A DNA stretch of 10,831 nucleotides from Euperipatoides rowelli (taxonomy: Eukaryota > Onychophora > Udeonychophora > Euonychophora > Peripatopsidae), in NCBI GenBank assembly GCA_003024985.2, contig PXIH01S0038722.1; one strand, 5' to 3'. Shown here piece after piece: positions 1 through 8,599 of the stretch; positions within the stretch are counted from its first letter, which is position 1; each line of letters starts with the position of its first letter. Under the pieces are notes generated by a model. That model saw nothing but the letters and a program-made list of their open reading frames with translations, was not told the DNA's origin and made no database searches. The position numbers were made by a program, and so were the translations under genes.

Positions 1-846
1 AAAAGATGTGTTGTTGGTGTCTTTCTTGACCAATCACATCATGGATATTGGAAGGTTTTATACAGTAGCTTTGGTCACATTATCACATACGTTGAAACTA
101 AAGTGTTTTACTTGAATGATCGTTAGCATTGGAGTTATATTTTTTCTTTTTGACGGGCTGAGAAGTTAACAGTTTAATGACTATTTTAATTTATTTTATT
201 AGTTCATTTAATAAGATATACTGTAAGTATTGCAATTAAAACTCACATCTTTACAAGATTAGGGTTTTAAAGTATATAGGCCTACTATGAATTTATTTTT
301 TATATACAGTAATACTATGTACAATATTCATTTTCTTTGTTCACATAAAATAATAAAAAGGATTAGAAATGAGAAGAATTCTGGGTAACAATCGGCAGTA
401 AAAGGAAGATTTTTAACTACCAGTAATAAACACGGGTCTTTTTACTTGCTGGCGCAATATTATTATTTAATCACATCAATATTTATTAATTTTTTAGATT
501 AATTTGAAAATAGCTTGATATTTTGAGTTCAAAGTTAAATGATTTTCACTGGATTAAAATCATTTATATTAAATTGACATGCAAAATGACCAAAACATTT
601 ATTTAATCCCTGTGTTAATGTACCGCGGCGGAGGAACCTTAAAAAATAATTTGGGTCGGTTCATTTTTTATAGGGTCGGTCAGGTTACTGGAAACAAACA
701 TATTTTTTTTGTTAGGCCTTAGCTCAATATTTTCAAGATTGTAGGTTTTTTTTTTTTTTTTTTCACAGCAGCTACAAAACAAACCAAGTTAATGTTTAAA
801 ATAAAAAACAAAAACAAGGAATGATTGAATAAATACTGTAACTAAC
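1..846 (-). other. NF1 intron after exon 5, partial (inferred)
   Basis: This is the sequence downstream of the exon 5 donor GTTAGT. It contains no recognisable exon 6. Contents are a T run at 746-763 and a GC-richer patch at about 619-720 with GGGTCGGT twice, at 653-660 and 673-680, a period of 20 bp. The patch also contains CCGCGG and may be part of a dispersed repeat. The rest is plain AT-rich DNA. Confidence 0.8.
746..763. repeat. Poly-T run
   Basis: An 18-base T run. Comparable homopolymers are the A run at 963-976, which forms the pyrimidine tract of the exon 5 acceptor on the minus strand, and the A run at 6958-6975. Confidence 0.85.
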
Positions 847-953
847 CATTCATAAGCTTAGTTAGCCTTCCACAATCTACATTGATATGCTGAATTAATT
901 CAATATCACTGACATCGTAATTTTCTTCATATGCTGTAGACAGCGTCTGAAGC
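847..953 (-). CDS. NF1: NF1 exon 5
   Basis: This is a 107 bp exon. A strong poly-T acceptor (TGTATTTCAG) precedes it and the donor is GTTAGT, a less common but valid GT donor. After one base that completes the split Arg codon, the frame reads LQTLSTAYEENY and then DVSDIELIQHINVDC, ending RLTKLMN plus one base (phase 1). Human exon 5 is also 107 bp with the same phases and has DVHDIELLQYINVDC; about 19 of 35 residues agree. The other two frames do not give a matching product; the first meets a stop after eight codons. The next NF1 exon (68 bp in human) should follow at lower coordinates but is not visible in 1-846. Confidence 0.95.
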
Positions 954-1322
954 CTGAAATACAAAAAAAAAAAAAACACACACGTTTACAATTTATAACA
1001 CATTTACTTAGCTTAGACATGTGTAATACAGGAAGTCCTCCAGTTACAAACACACTATATATGAACAATTTGGACTTACGAACATTATACACTGACATCC
1101 TTTTTCAATTTAGAACACCTGATTTCGGACTTACAAACAAGTTTTCTCATTTTGTAATTTATAACAATAGTTCTGTAAGCTACTCTCAATATATGCTCTC
1201 TCTTCTTTTCTCCTCAAGGAAGAAGAGAAATGTCTAAGCGTTATGATGGGCCTATAGTTATATATTATAAATTGTTCCCTTGGTTCATGTGCTCGATAGC
1301 CGATCGATTTATGGTTATGTTG

Positions 1323-1406
1323 TGTTTACATATTTTTGTCATGGCTTCGATAAACGTTGATCGAAGTCATGGCAACGTGGCTTAATTAGCCACGCTTATG
1401 TAAACA
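1323..1406. repeat. Nested palindrome cluster
   Basis: TGTTTACA at 1323-1330 is the exact inverse of TGTAAACA at 1399-1406. Between them lie the inverted pair CATGGCTTCGAT / ATCGAAGTCATG (1340-1371, one mismatch) and a perfect 19-base palindrome at 1376-1394 centred on TTAATTA. Two hairpins enclosed by an outer stem give a cruciform-like arrangement. It lies inside the candidate DNA element. Confidence 0.7.
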
Positions 1407-1528
1407 ATGCGGAAGCAGATCATGTGCTTTCGAGTGCATGAATCAAAGCAAAATTATCCATTCGGCAAATTTAAATATGCATATACTATTTAAGTGTATT
1501 AAAAGCTAGCTTAACTGTCATTCTCTGA

Positions 1529-1601
1529 GGGTCGTTCTATCCGGCCTAACAAGACTTTCCTGCTAGACCTGTTGGTATTGTTGGGTCGGAGTGAACGACC
1601 C
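1529..1601. repeat. Long imperfect hairpin near a MITE end
   Basis: Arms 1529-1550 and 1580-1601 are inverse copies over 22 bases with 18 matches, including a perfect 9-base outer stem GGGTCGTTC / GAACGACCC. The loop is 29 bases. It is GC-richer than its surroundings and ends about 20 bases before the third transposon-end motif. Confidence 0.7.
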
Positions 1602-1815
1602 GAGGTGTAATGTCCGGCTTCCTGTATTACTACGGTCATGAAAGAAAAACTGGAGTCTCTTTATTTTGTCAGCCTAAGCTTGTTCATTATAGTAACCCCT
1701 ATGATGGAGATTAAATTTATTTACCTAATAAAATTATTTATATTTGCAAGTTTGCCTCCTGTTTCCTGCTTGCAATGTAATGGGCGTATTCAAAGCTAGA
1801 ATATGTTCATTATAA

Positions 1816-1907
1816 CGTCAAACGATATTCAAGCAGTTGATCTAGTTAATAATAAAAAGAAATAGCTTCAGCTATTCATAATTGGATGCTGCTTCCCCAA
1901 TTAAGAA
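1816..1907 (+). repeat. Dispersed direct repeat, copy 1
   Basis: It begins CGTCAAACGATATTCAAGCA and ends AATTAAGAA. It shares with copy 2 (2528-2634) the block AAATAGCTTCAGCTATTC, which is itself a small palindrome (AATAGCT/AGCTATT around TC). Copy 2 carries about 15 extra bases in the middle. Confidence 0.75.
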
Positions 1908-2084
1908 CAAAAATGTTTATCAATTAGTGCGACGGTATTTTTCAATGCTGCCGAAATAACGTTGTCTTCAGCCTTCGCCACACAATGAAAGTAATACAGA
2001 CACCAAAGATTTTGAATGATGACATAAATGCATAACAATGTTTATATTAGCCCTACTCAGACTCAAATTGGTAACAACTATTTT

Positions 2085-2213
2085 AATAGGTAAGTATAAA
2101 TAAAAAAACTTAACCAAAGTATCGAATATGTCATTGAGCAAATGGGCCGAACAACCAACAACAATACAACTAAGGAACCTTGGGGTATGTAAATGTGTTG
2201 TCAAACTATCCAT
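2085..2213 (-). pseudogene. Possible hAT transposase relic (weak)
   Basis: A minus-strand frame starting at 2213 contains FLSCIVVGCSAHLLN followed by DIFDTLVKFF. The GCSAHxxN..D pattern resembles a conserved motif in the catalytic and dimerisation part of hAT-type transposases. Only about 40 residues look convincing; after that the frame becomes low-complexity. It does not fit a pogo/Tigger transposase, so if real it would be a nested insertion. Chance similarity cannot be excluded. Confidence 0.2.
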
Positions 2214-2388
2214 GAGGAATACAAATAAGTAAATGGCCTCCCAGTCAGGCTTTATGTATGTATGTATTTATGAAGATGAAATTATATTAGGAACTAGTGG
2301 ATAATGTTGGGGTAAGAGCACCAGGCACAAACGAAAAAAAAAAGACAAACACAGCTAAACGGTTATATAGCTGCAGCTACACCCCCTT

Positions 2389-2441
2389 GTGGAAGAGGAA
2401 AATGAGCTTACAGTAAGTAAATACACATGATCCTCTTCCAC
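2389..2441. repeat. Inverted repeat, 11 bp arms
   Basis: GTGGAAGAGGA at 2389-2399 is inverted exactly at 2431-2441 as TCCTCTTCCAC. The 31-base spacer contains GTAAGTAA. Similarity weakens outward but C-rich and GGTGG flanks remain partly complementary. Confidence 0.7.
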
Positions 2442-2527
2442 CTGGTGGTTTTACAATGAAACAAATCAACTGTTAGGCATGGAAGCAACGATCTAAAACC
2501 CAATTTGTTATACAATATTAGTCTCAG

Positions 2528-2634
2528 CGTCAAACGTTATTCAAGCAGTCACCTTAGTTATTAAGTGACATTTATAATAAAAAGAAATAGCTTCAGCTAT
2601 TCCTAATTGAATGCTGCTTGTCCTTAATTAAGAA
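2528..2634 (+). repeat. Dispersed direct repeat, copy 2
   Basis: This is the second copy of the unit at 1816-1907, starting CGTCAAACGTTATTCAAGCA, with an insertion around 2560-2575. Its 3' end runs directly into the tandem repeat at 2631, which suggests the two are parts of one larger repeat family. Confidence 0.75.
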
Positions 2635-2918
2635 ACTTTGGTTATTGTTATGATTAATTAAGGCCAACAATATTTATGTAGACGCTTATGTAAATAAAGG
2701 AAAGTTTTTAAGTAAAAAACACTATTCTGTTACTCTAAATTATTTGGGACATTCTTCTTTTCTCCCCAAATGAAGAAGAAACTTTGTATATTGATATGAT
2801 TAATGAAGGCAATTGACATTCAAGTAGACGTGCAGGTTAATAAGCAAGTTTGGAATGTAAAAATAATTCCAGATAAGTTATACTAATTGTATGTTGCTCT
2901 CTTCTTTTCTCTCCAATG
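2631..2918 (+). repeat. Diverged tandem duplication, period about 146 bp
   Basis: AGAAACTTTG at 2631 and 2777 begins two similar units. Each continues with a TATGATTAAT..AAGGC block and a GTAGACG block, and ends with CTTCTTTTCTCYCC near 2755-2768 and 2901-2914. A third relative of the pyrimidine block is at about 1200-1216, inside the same candidate element. Confidence 0.6.
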
Positions 2919-3207
2919 TAAAGGGGAATCTTTATCGGTTCCCATATACTGTAAATTGAGAACTTCCAAGTATTTAAAAAAAAAAACTGCAAATAATATG
3001 TACTGTACATTCATTTCTTAGCATATTTTGATTTTTATTAACATTATTTAATATTTATTTTTTTGTTTGGATTGTTTGTATAAAACTCAAGGTTTAAAAA
3101 AAAATGAAACGTTTAAATTTTTTTTTTTTTTTAAATCGGGAATATTACCTTCATTTTAACATCAGCCAATTGTTACAAGTTACGATCATTCGACTTACTA
3201 ACACATT

Positions 3208-3226
3208 TTATTATTATTATTATTAT
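3208..3226. repeat. ATT microsatellite
   Basis: About six perfect TTA/ATT triplets are present. Similar tracts occur at 10343-10360 and about 10401-10413. Confidence 0.85.
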
Positions 3227-3368
3227 GGGTGTTTATTCAATGAAACTGTTAAAGGATGTGGCCTTTATTTACATAATAAAATAAAGATATTTGATTAATA
3301 AAAGCTACAGTATATACATAAAATATTTACAGAAAAAAAAAAGTTCAATTAGATATCCAAATATATTC

Positions 3369-3489
3369 ATGGCTCAATAGGGTACTAATGTGCAAACACC
3401 AGATGATGACAAAAGCCAAAACACAAGTCACAAAGGCTTGTTAACCAACGAGCTAGAAAGCTCGCCGTTAACACACGGTTCTGAGCCAT
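3369..3489. repeat. Compact inverted-repeat element with inner hairpin
   Basis: ATGGCTCA at 3369-3376 is the inverse of TGAGCCAT at 3482-3489, giving a 121-base unit. Within it, GTTAAC at 3440-3445 and 3467-3472 flank CGAGCT / AGCTCG (3449-3454, 3459-3464), a hairpin with a four-base loop. The composition is more balanced than the flanks. It could be a small MITE or a SINE-like piece; I see no convincing tRNA promoter boxes. Confidence 0.55.
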
Positions 3490-4679
3490 AAACAAAATGT
3501 TAGATGTCAAAAAAAAAATCCAGAGAGTTCAAAATTAAAAACAGGCATGACTTTCAGCCTTAAACAAAAACAAAAGGAGAAGCAGCAACATCAGTAGTGA
3601 ATATAAAAACAATAGATGACAGGAATTAAACACCACGAGAACAACCAACACTGCTTATTCAGGCCTAGACTTGAAGAAAGTCTAAGTGCGCAATTCAGCA
3701 ATTCAACGAATAATGAGTCCACTGCACTGTAATCAGTATTAAAGGAAAAAGTTCCGCCAGACAGCTATAAGTTGATCTATCATCCACCATCATAGTATGA
3801 AAACACACCGACAAAATGAAACAAAAACTAAATAAAAACTGCTACTGCAAATAACAACAGCGGCCATAGGCGCCACATCCGGGCACATTATGTTTGTAAC
3901 TAGTGGACTGCCTGTATTATGACAATTTTTTTTTTAAATAAGTTAATATTCTGAGAATAATCGAATGTTAATATTTTTTTTTTTAAATTAGCAATCCTAA
4001 ATTTATTCCAAAATGTCAATATAATTCAGAAAAACAATAATATGTGTGCCTTTCAAATATAAGTATACAGTAGGCTCTTATAGGATAAGATTTGGGGTGG
4101 AGTTATGTACTTAAGGGTTTAGGATATACTCTATTTCTTTTAAGCGTATCAATGCCTTCATTTGTATGAATGGCTTTGAAATATAAAATTAGTTTCTCTC
4201 CCTAGCCACTGCGCAGCCATGCACAAGCCAAGAGATGTTTTTAAAGACATATTTACAGTGCTCCTAGTATTAACTCTAACAAGTTGGTTTGTACATTAGA
4301 TCATTTTGTTTTTAAAATACCTCATTCAGATGTCTATAGGTTCAATAATGAAGCTTCAATAGTCACAATACCAAATTATTTTTTGAACCAGCTACACATG
4401 AAATCTGGCTTTGTCCCTGAAGCTGTGAAACAGGCATACTGGGCATGTGCATCCAGTAATGACTTCATTTTTATTTTATATTTAAAATAAATAAATCATG
4501 TATATTAAAAAGGATTTTATAAAGATTTAGTGAATGGAACCTTTATCTTAACCTGTGATTAGGATTTTTTTTTTAAATTGGGCTACTTTATAATGAAAAC
4601 TTTCAATAATAAAATGTTACAATTTTACTTGATATTAAAATCTGATTAAAAAACATGACAAATTTTGTTTTACCCTTAC

Positions 4680-4798
4680 CTTGCTGAAATTCTATTGAAT
4701 ACTGCAGTAAAATTATTGAGACTGAGAGAAAATAAAACCTTGGATGCCAAAGACTTCAACTGCATAACCAATGAATTTTCATTTGGTAAATTAAGGAA
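4680..4798 (-). CDS. NF1: NF1 exon 4, 3' part
   Basis: This is a 119 bp exon with acceptor TTTTTTGCAG and donor GTAAGG. It holds 39 codons plus two bases (phase 2 at its end). It starts FLNLPNENSLVMQLK, which is the divergent part, and then gives SLASK and VLFSLSLNNFTAVFNRIS. The human counterpart, from memory, has FLHTC.. and then VLFSLSCNNFNAVFSRIS. The segment is one codon shorter than human (122 nt), the deletion falling in the variable loop before the conserved helix. The final AG joins the first G of the next exon to make the Arg codon of ..ISAR, just as in vertebrate NF1. Confidence 0.94.
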
Positions 4799-5375
4799 CT
4801 GCAAAAAAGTAAAGTGAATTCAATTGAAATATAAATGAAATTTCAATCTCTTCTAAACATGACATAAAGCATCTTACTGGTATACTTTAATTAATGTAAT
4901 GTTAAATAACCATATTTCCAATAAAATTATTAATTATTTTTAAGAAAACGGCATGTTTTATTTTTAATGAAATAGTTGCACAATTTTTTTCACTTAGCAT
5001 AATACTTTTTTTTATTAGCTACAGCATATTTAATAAAAAAAATGGAAAAATAATGAAATTTTAAGAATGAATGTTTTATTATAAGACAAACTTATACTCC
5101 ACAAGTCTAGTGAAATTTCCGAGAAATACTGATATGTACACTATGTACAGTAGGCCTATATTCTATATAAATCCAGGGTTTCAGTTCATTACTTTCGCCA
5201 CTGGAGAATGAAAGAAGTGACGAAAAATAAAATATCACTATCAAATTCATCATTTGGAAAGGAAAAAAAAGTATTATGTCAAATGCAACTAAAAGTGAAG
5301 CTTACTTACAAGAATATCTCAAAAATTTGTATTGTAATTTGTAATAAAAATAATTTCATAAATATATAAATTTAC
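4799..5375 (-). other. Intron splitting the vertebrate-type NF1 exon 4 (577 bp)
   Basis: This is a GT-AG intron (donor GTAAAT, acceptor TTTTTTGCAG) at phase 0, in a place where human NF1 has none as I recall it. It is AT-rich, with one TAGGCCTA motif near 5152. I see no transposon ends in it. Confidence 0.9.
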
Positions 5376-5444
5376 CTGACACACTTCAGGCAGTAGTAGC
5401 TTTACATACATGGCTTCGTCAAGCCGTGTAGTATCTTTGGGTTG
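5376..5444 (-). CDS. NF1: NF1 exon 4, 5' part (split relative to vertebrates)
   Basis: This is a 69 bp exon of 23 codons in phase 0, with acceptor AATTTCAG and donor GTAAAT. It reads QPKDTTRLDEAM and then YVKLLLPEVCQ. The matching human segment begins QPKDTMRLDETM and ends LLPEICH; about 17 of 23 residues agree. In human NF1 this segment is the first part of a 191 bp exon 4 with no intron at this point. Here an intron follows the codon equivalent to human His in LPEICH, at phase 0. The open frame, both splice sites and the immediate continuation in the exon at 4680-4798 support a real split rather than a truncation. Confidence 0.94.
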
Positions 5445-5553
5445 CTGAAATTATTTAAGAAATGAATTTTTTTTTTAAAAAAAAAAAAGAATACTTATTG
5501 CAACTAATATAAAATAGATTTAATACAATTAAGAAAAAAAAGAGCAGTCTTAC
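5445..5553 (-). other. NF1 intron 3 (109 bp)
   Basis: This is a short GT-AG intron with donor GTAAGA and acceptor AATTTCAG. It is A/T-rich, with a run of A on the + strand just upstream of the acceptor. It separates two exons that translate continuously across it. Confidence 0.92.
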
Positions 5554-5637
5554 CCCATTTAAACATTGTTCTAGTGTATCTAAAACAATTAACTGAGACT
5601 CGTAAAAATTCTTTTCAGCTTCTGCCCCAATAATCCT
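5554..5637 (-). CDS. NF1: NF1 exon 3
   Basis: This is an 84 bp exon of 28 codons in phase 0. The acceptor is a T-rich tract ending in CTTTCTAG and the donor is GTAAGA. It encodes RIIGAEAEKNFYE followed by SQLIVLDTLEQCLNG. Human exon 3, as I recall it, is also 84 bp and begins RIFGEAAEKN; about 20 of 28 residues agree. It continues directly in frame from exon 2 (..SVGVM to RIIG..) and into the next exon (..CLNG to QPKD..). It lies in the N-terminal HEAT/ARM-like solenoid of neurofibromin. No anomaly is visible in the frame or the splice signals. Confidence 0.96.
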
Positions 5638-6030
5638 CTAGAAAGAAAAAAAAACCCACAGTGCTTTAGAATTAGCCACAAGTGAATTGACCTTTGTATG
5701 ATCCAAGTCTCATTTCCAGTAAGTGGTAATGTAATCAGTTAAATCGTGCNGACATTGTTAAATGTAGTTATCAACTCAGCAGTCACAATATATTTTTAAG
5801 GTATCTGACAAATTAAAACTTTTACTAGTATTTTTTTACCATATTTACTATTATTTACCTAATATTTAGCATTATATTTATTTTCAACATTAAAGTCAGT
5901 CTTTATCAAATACATGATTGAACACTAATTGCTTTTTCTAAAAAAAGTATGGAGGGGAGGATTCATACAGCAAGAAGTTTGAAAAGAAATTGGAAACTAC
6001 CGTATTATAGATACCATACTAAGTGGTACG

Positions 6031-6190
6031 AGGGATATACCGATTAGTCAATAGGTAATCGGCCTAATCGGCTCTTTCGCCGATTAATGGGTAATTGGCC
6101 AATTTGCTTTTCAGTGCAACTGGGATGTACCAATTAATCGGCTCTTTAACCGATTAATCGGTAATCAGCCAATTTGCTTATCGGTGCAAA
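6031..6190. mobile_element. Degraded hAT-like MITE with internal duplication
   Basis: The left edge AGGGATATACCGATTA and the inverse of the right edge, AGGTTTGCACCGATAAGC, both resemble the AGGGATGCACCGAT terminus familiar from nonautonomous hAT elements. Two copies of a unit beginning GGCTCTTT start at 6070 and 6140. Each continues through CCGATTAAT.GGTAAT to CCAATTTGCTT..GTGCAA. The second copy repeats the GGGATGTACC terminal motif at 6122. Direct 8 bp target duplications are not visible, so boundaries are approximate. Confidence 0.5.
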
Positions 6191-8599
6191 CCTATAGTAT
6201 TTTTTATAATATGCAGTCAAAATGTCAAACATCAGAAAAGACTTTTCATGAATCATTAAGCAAATCACTGGTAGGCGGCCGGTAGCTTACTTCACAATAT
6301 ACTGTATGTGTGTTATAACAAATTTAGTTATAAGTTGTCCTTACTTCAAGCTATTTTGTGTATCTTTAATAAGTTGTATTAATTTTATCGAGTAAAAATG
6401 ATGCCATATTTGTTTTAAGGTATTAGGACCAAATGTCTTTCATCTTTACGAGATTGGTAAAGGAAATACAGCCATTCTCTCAGAGTTATTCGTGCCTTCA
6501 TCTTCAAGTCATCATGTTTCACCAGTAGTAGTAGTATTATTAACATGTTTATTTATTTATTAGGTATTTCAACTGATTTACAAAATGTTACAAATATGAT
6601 TTGCATTCTCTTGGCACTCACTGATATAATTTAAACCATACTGTATATAGGCTACTGGAAAAGCCGGATGTCCATTTAACATTTTTTAAATAGTCATTTT
6701 ATTACTATGTGAAGGTGTGGCACATGAACAATCATAAATTACGATTTGAATGATTTATTTACACCCTCTTATTTATTATATTTAATAACCACAACGAAGG
6801 ATCTTGAAAAGCAACCAGTAGCCTAATGAAGATCTGGAAATCTACNACTAATATCCTAATATAAGACCTGCATTTCACTTCTAAGATGACATGTTTAGGA
6901 TACAAATGTCTGCCAAAAAACTAGTTTGAAACCATGAGTAGTAGTAAATAACTTCTCAAAAAAAAAAAAAAAAAATTAAACAATGCTTGCTCTCTGATTA
7001 AAAAAAAAGGTCTTATTGATAACTTGCTTAAACTCGTATTGATTTAAAAATAAGTTGTTTTAAAATTTATTATTAAAATCGCAAACTTTAAATTATAGAA
7101 CGAGTTTCATAAAAAAAAAATGGAAATGAAACAATGGGTATTCTCGGTTTAAAAAAAAAGCCTTATATAATTTATTTAATACTGTATTTTTCATAAACAA
7201 TATCCTCTTGAATGGCTTGGTAGATACAAAATCCACTTTTGTCCGACTGCTTCGTTTAAAATAACAATGAAGGCAATTGATTTTGTGATAACAATGTCTA
7301 CACAGTTCATATGACCCGCTGACAACACCAAGCATCCTGCAGAGCCCATACGGACTGGAATTAATGAAATTTATGTCAATAACGGCATGTGACAAAATCC
7401 CATTTGTGTAAGTCTTCTACATGGAAAACAATATTAATTTAAAACCTGTGGAGGCACATACGTCAAAAATGTTTGATTTGATAGAAGCCTAAATGTACAA
7501 TGTCTAATTGTCCCAACACAATGATGAAAATAAAAGAAGTTAATAATACAATGTTTAAAAAAAAATTGATTTTAAAAAAATAAAAACTTTACTAAGCTGG
7601 TATAAATAAGTTAAAGGATGCTCTTAAACTTAATCCAAAGTCCAAATGTAAGATCTTTCAACAGTCTCTAGAGGCAGACTATGACAATGTTTCAACATTA
7701 AGTAATTAAATTATTGTGATCTTCACTCATGCTCTATTAATTTAAGCGCTTCAGTTTTTTTTATTTAAAATATTGACCAGAATAGGACTTTTCAAGTTGG
7801 TATTCAGTTATCCTAAGTAAAATGTCATTAATTGTATAGAATTAACTTTTGTTCTAAACTTCCGATATTAAAAATTGCATTGTAAAAACAAGCTCATCTT
7901 TTAATGATTTTTTTTTCTTTAAAGATAAAAGCTAAGGAGGCGACATTAGTCGTGAGACAAAAAATAATATGCTTTTTAATTTTATCAAAATATTTGTAAG
8001 GGGATACGCAATTTATTTAAACTTTTTTTTTTATCATTTATTTTGAAAGATAATGACAAAAAAATATTCCATTAGTACAATTGTTTTTTGGTGATCGTAT
8101 ACCTCAAAGTTTTCTTCTTTAGGCCTAAAACAAATGTTTATTTTACAGACACATTGCTATATAACTTTTATTATCATAATCACATTTGTTTCCTCCTTAG
8201 TAAAATTTTATGGTCATCATCCCGAAGGACAAGTTTTCTTTCTTAAAACAAATGCATTTACTTGTATTTTAAATCATGTACTGTACATTAATATAATGTT
8301 TGCTTCAGTGAACACATTCAAAGATGATGAAGTGTTATCATAAATTATTTTAATTTAATTAAGTTAGTACAATATAGGCTAGAATATTACATTGCTTCTT
8401 TTTAGTGCTATCTATTTGTTCTCAATTATTTAAATGCCATTTTACATTAATAAAAAAACATATAAATTTAATATACCGGTAAATAAACTTATTACTAGGG
8501 TCAGGATATTTATGTAAATACATGTTTTTTAATTGAATACTAATCACATGCTAATTAAGAAATCTTTACCGATCTTGAAAAATTGAGCCGAATGACATA

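Larger units (their letters stand above)
1029..1624. mobile_element. Alternative shorter MITE sharing the left end
   Basis: The 12 bases TAATACAGGAAG at 1025-1036 recur inverted at 1618-1629 as CTTCCTGTATTA. This would bound a 596 bp element with TA on both sides. Similarity does not extend far beyond CAGGAAG, so this pairing is weaker than the one with 3914. The interior is unusually structured: a nested palindrome at 1323-1406 and a hairpin at 1529-1601. That pattern is typical of MITEs with folded ends. Confidence 0.35.
1029..3914. mobile_element. Candidate pogo/Tigger-like DNA element, 2.9 kb, nonautonomous or degraded
   Basis: The left end reads CAGGAAGTCCTCCAGTTACA. The reverse complement of the right end reads CAGGCAGTCCACTAGTTACA. 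Over the first 27 bases 22 agree. Both ends are flanked by TA (1027-1028 and 3915-3916), the target duplication of pogo/Tigger and other Tc1-mariner elements, and CAGG/CAGT starts are usual for pogo/Tigger. Just inside the left end GGACTTACRAACA occurs twice (1072-1084, 1127-1139), like subterminal repeats. No transposase frame is intact. A third end-like motif at 1618-1629 could mean a shorter element of 596 bp sits at the left side. It is also possible that the two ends come from two separate copies in opposite orientation. Confidence 0.5.
954..4679 (-). other. NF1 intron between exons 4 and 5 (3726 bp)
   Basis: This intron runs from donor GTAAGG at 4679 to acceptor TATTTCAG at 954. About three quarters of it is taken up by repeat-derived DNA between 1029 and 3914, described separately. 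The remaining 3915-4679 is AT-rich. A less AT-rich patch at about 4198-4480 has a stop-free frame of 68 codons without an ATG start. I do not recognise it. Confidence 0.9.

Noticed and set aside
895-1098. 67-codon minus-strand frame overlapping NF1 exon 5
   Set aside because: It runs through the poly-T acceptor tract in a different frame from the exon, which itself is open only in the NF1 frame.
1019-1237. 72-codon plus-strand frame
   Set aside because: It covers the end and subterminal repeats of the DNA element, so its coding appearance is incidental.
1968-2213. 81-codon minus-strand frame as an intact gene
   Set aside because: Only a short motif resembles a transposase; the rest is low-complexity and it lies within repeats. 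Kept only as a weak relic.
3104-3298. 64-codon plus-strand frame rich in Phe and Tyr
   Set aside because: It is a translation of a poly-T run and the ATT microsatellite.
3369-3489. tRNA or tRNA-derived SINE
   Set aside because: CGGTTCTGAGCC is only loosely like a B box, no A box sits at the right distance, and no cloverleaf can be drawn.
4284-4490. 68-codon plus-strand frame
   Set aside because: It starts with TTG rather than ATG, has no recognisable domain, and lies in an NF1 intron. Possibly an old repeat fragment; unsupported as a gene.
7093-7395. 100-codon minus-strand frame with CRHC..CLHC resembling a zinc-binding pair
   Set aside because: It has no known homologue that I recognise and no supporting splice context. 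Its C-terminal half is translated homopolymer and shared-repeat sequence, and it lies inside an NF1 intron. Likely chance.
8134-8343. 69-codon plus-strand frame with a hydrophobic start resembling a signal peptide
   Set aside because: Hydrophobicity comes from AT-rich codons (Ile, Phe, Leu); no family resemblance and inside an intron.
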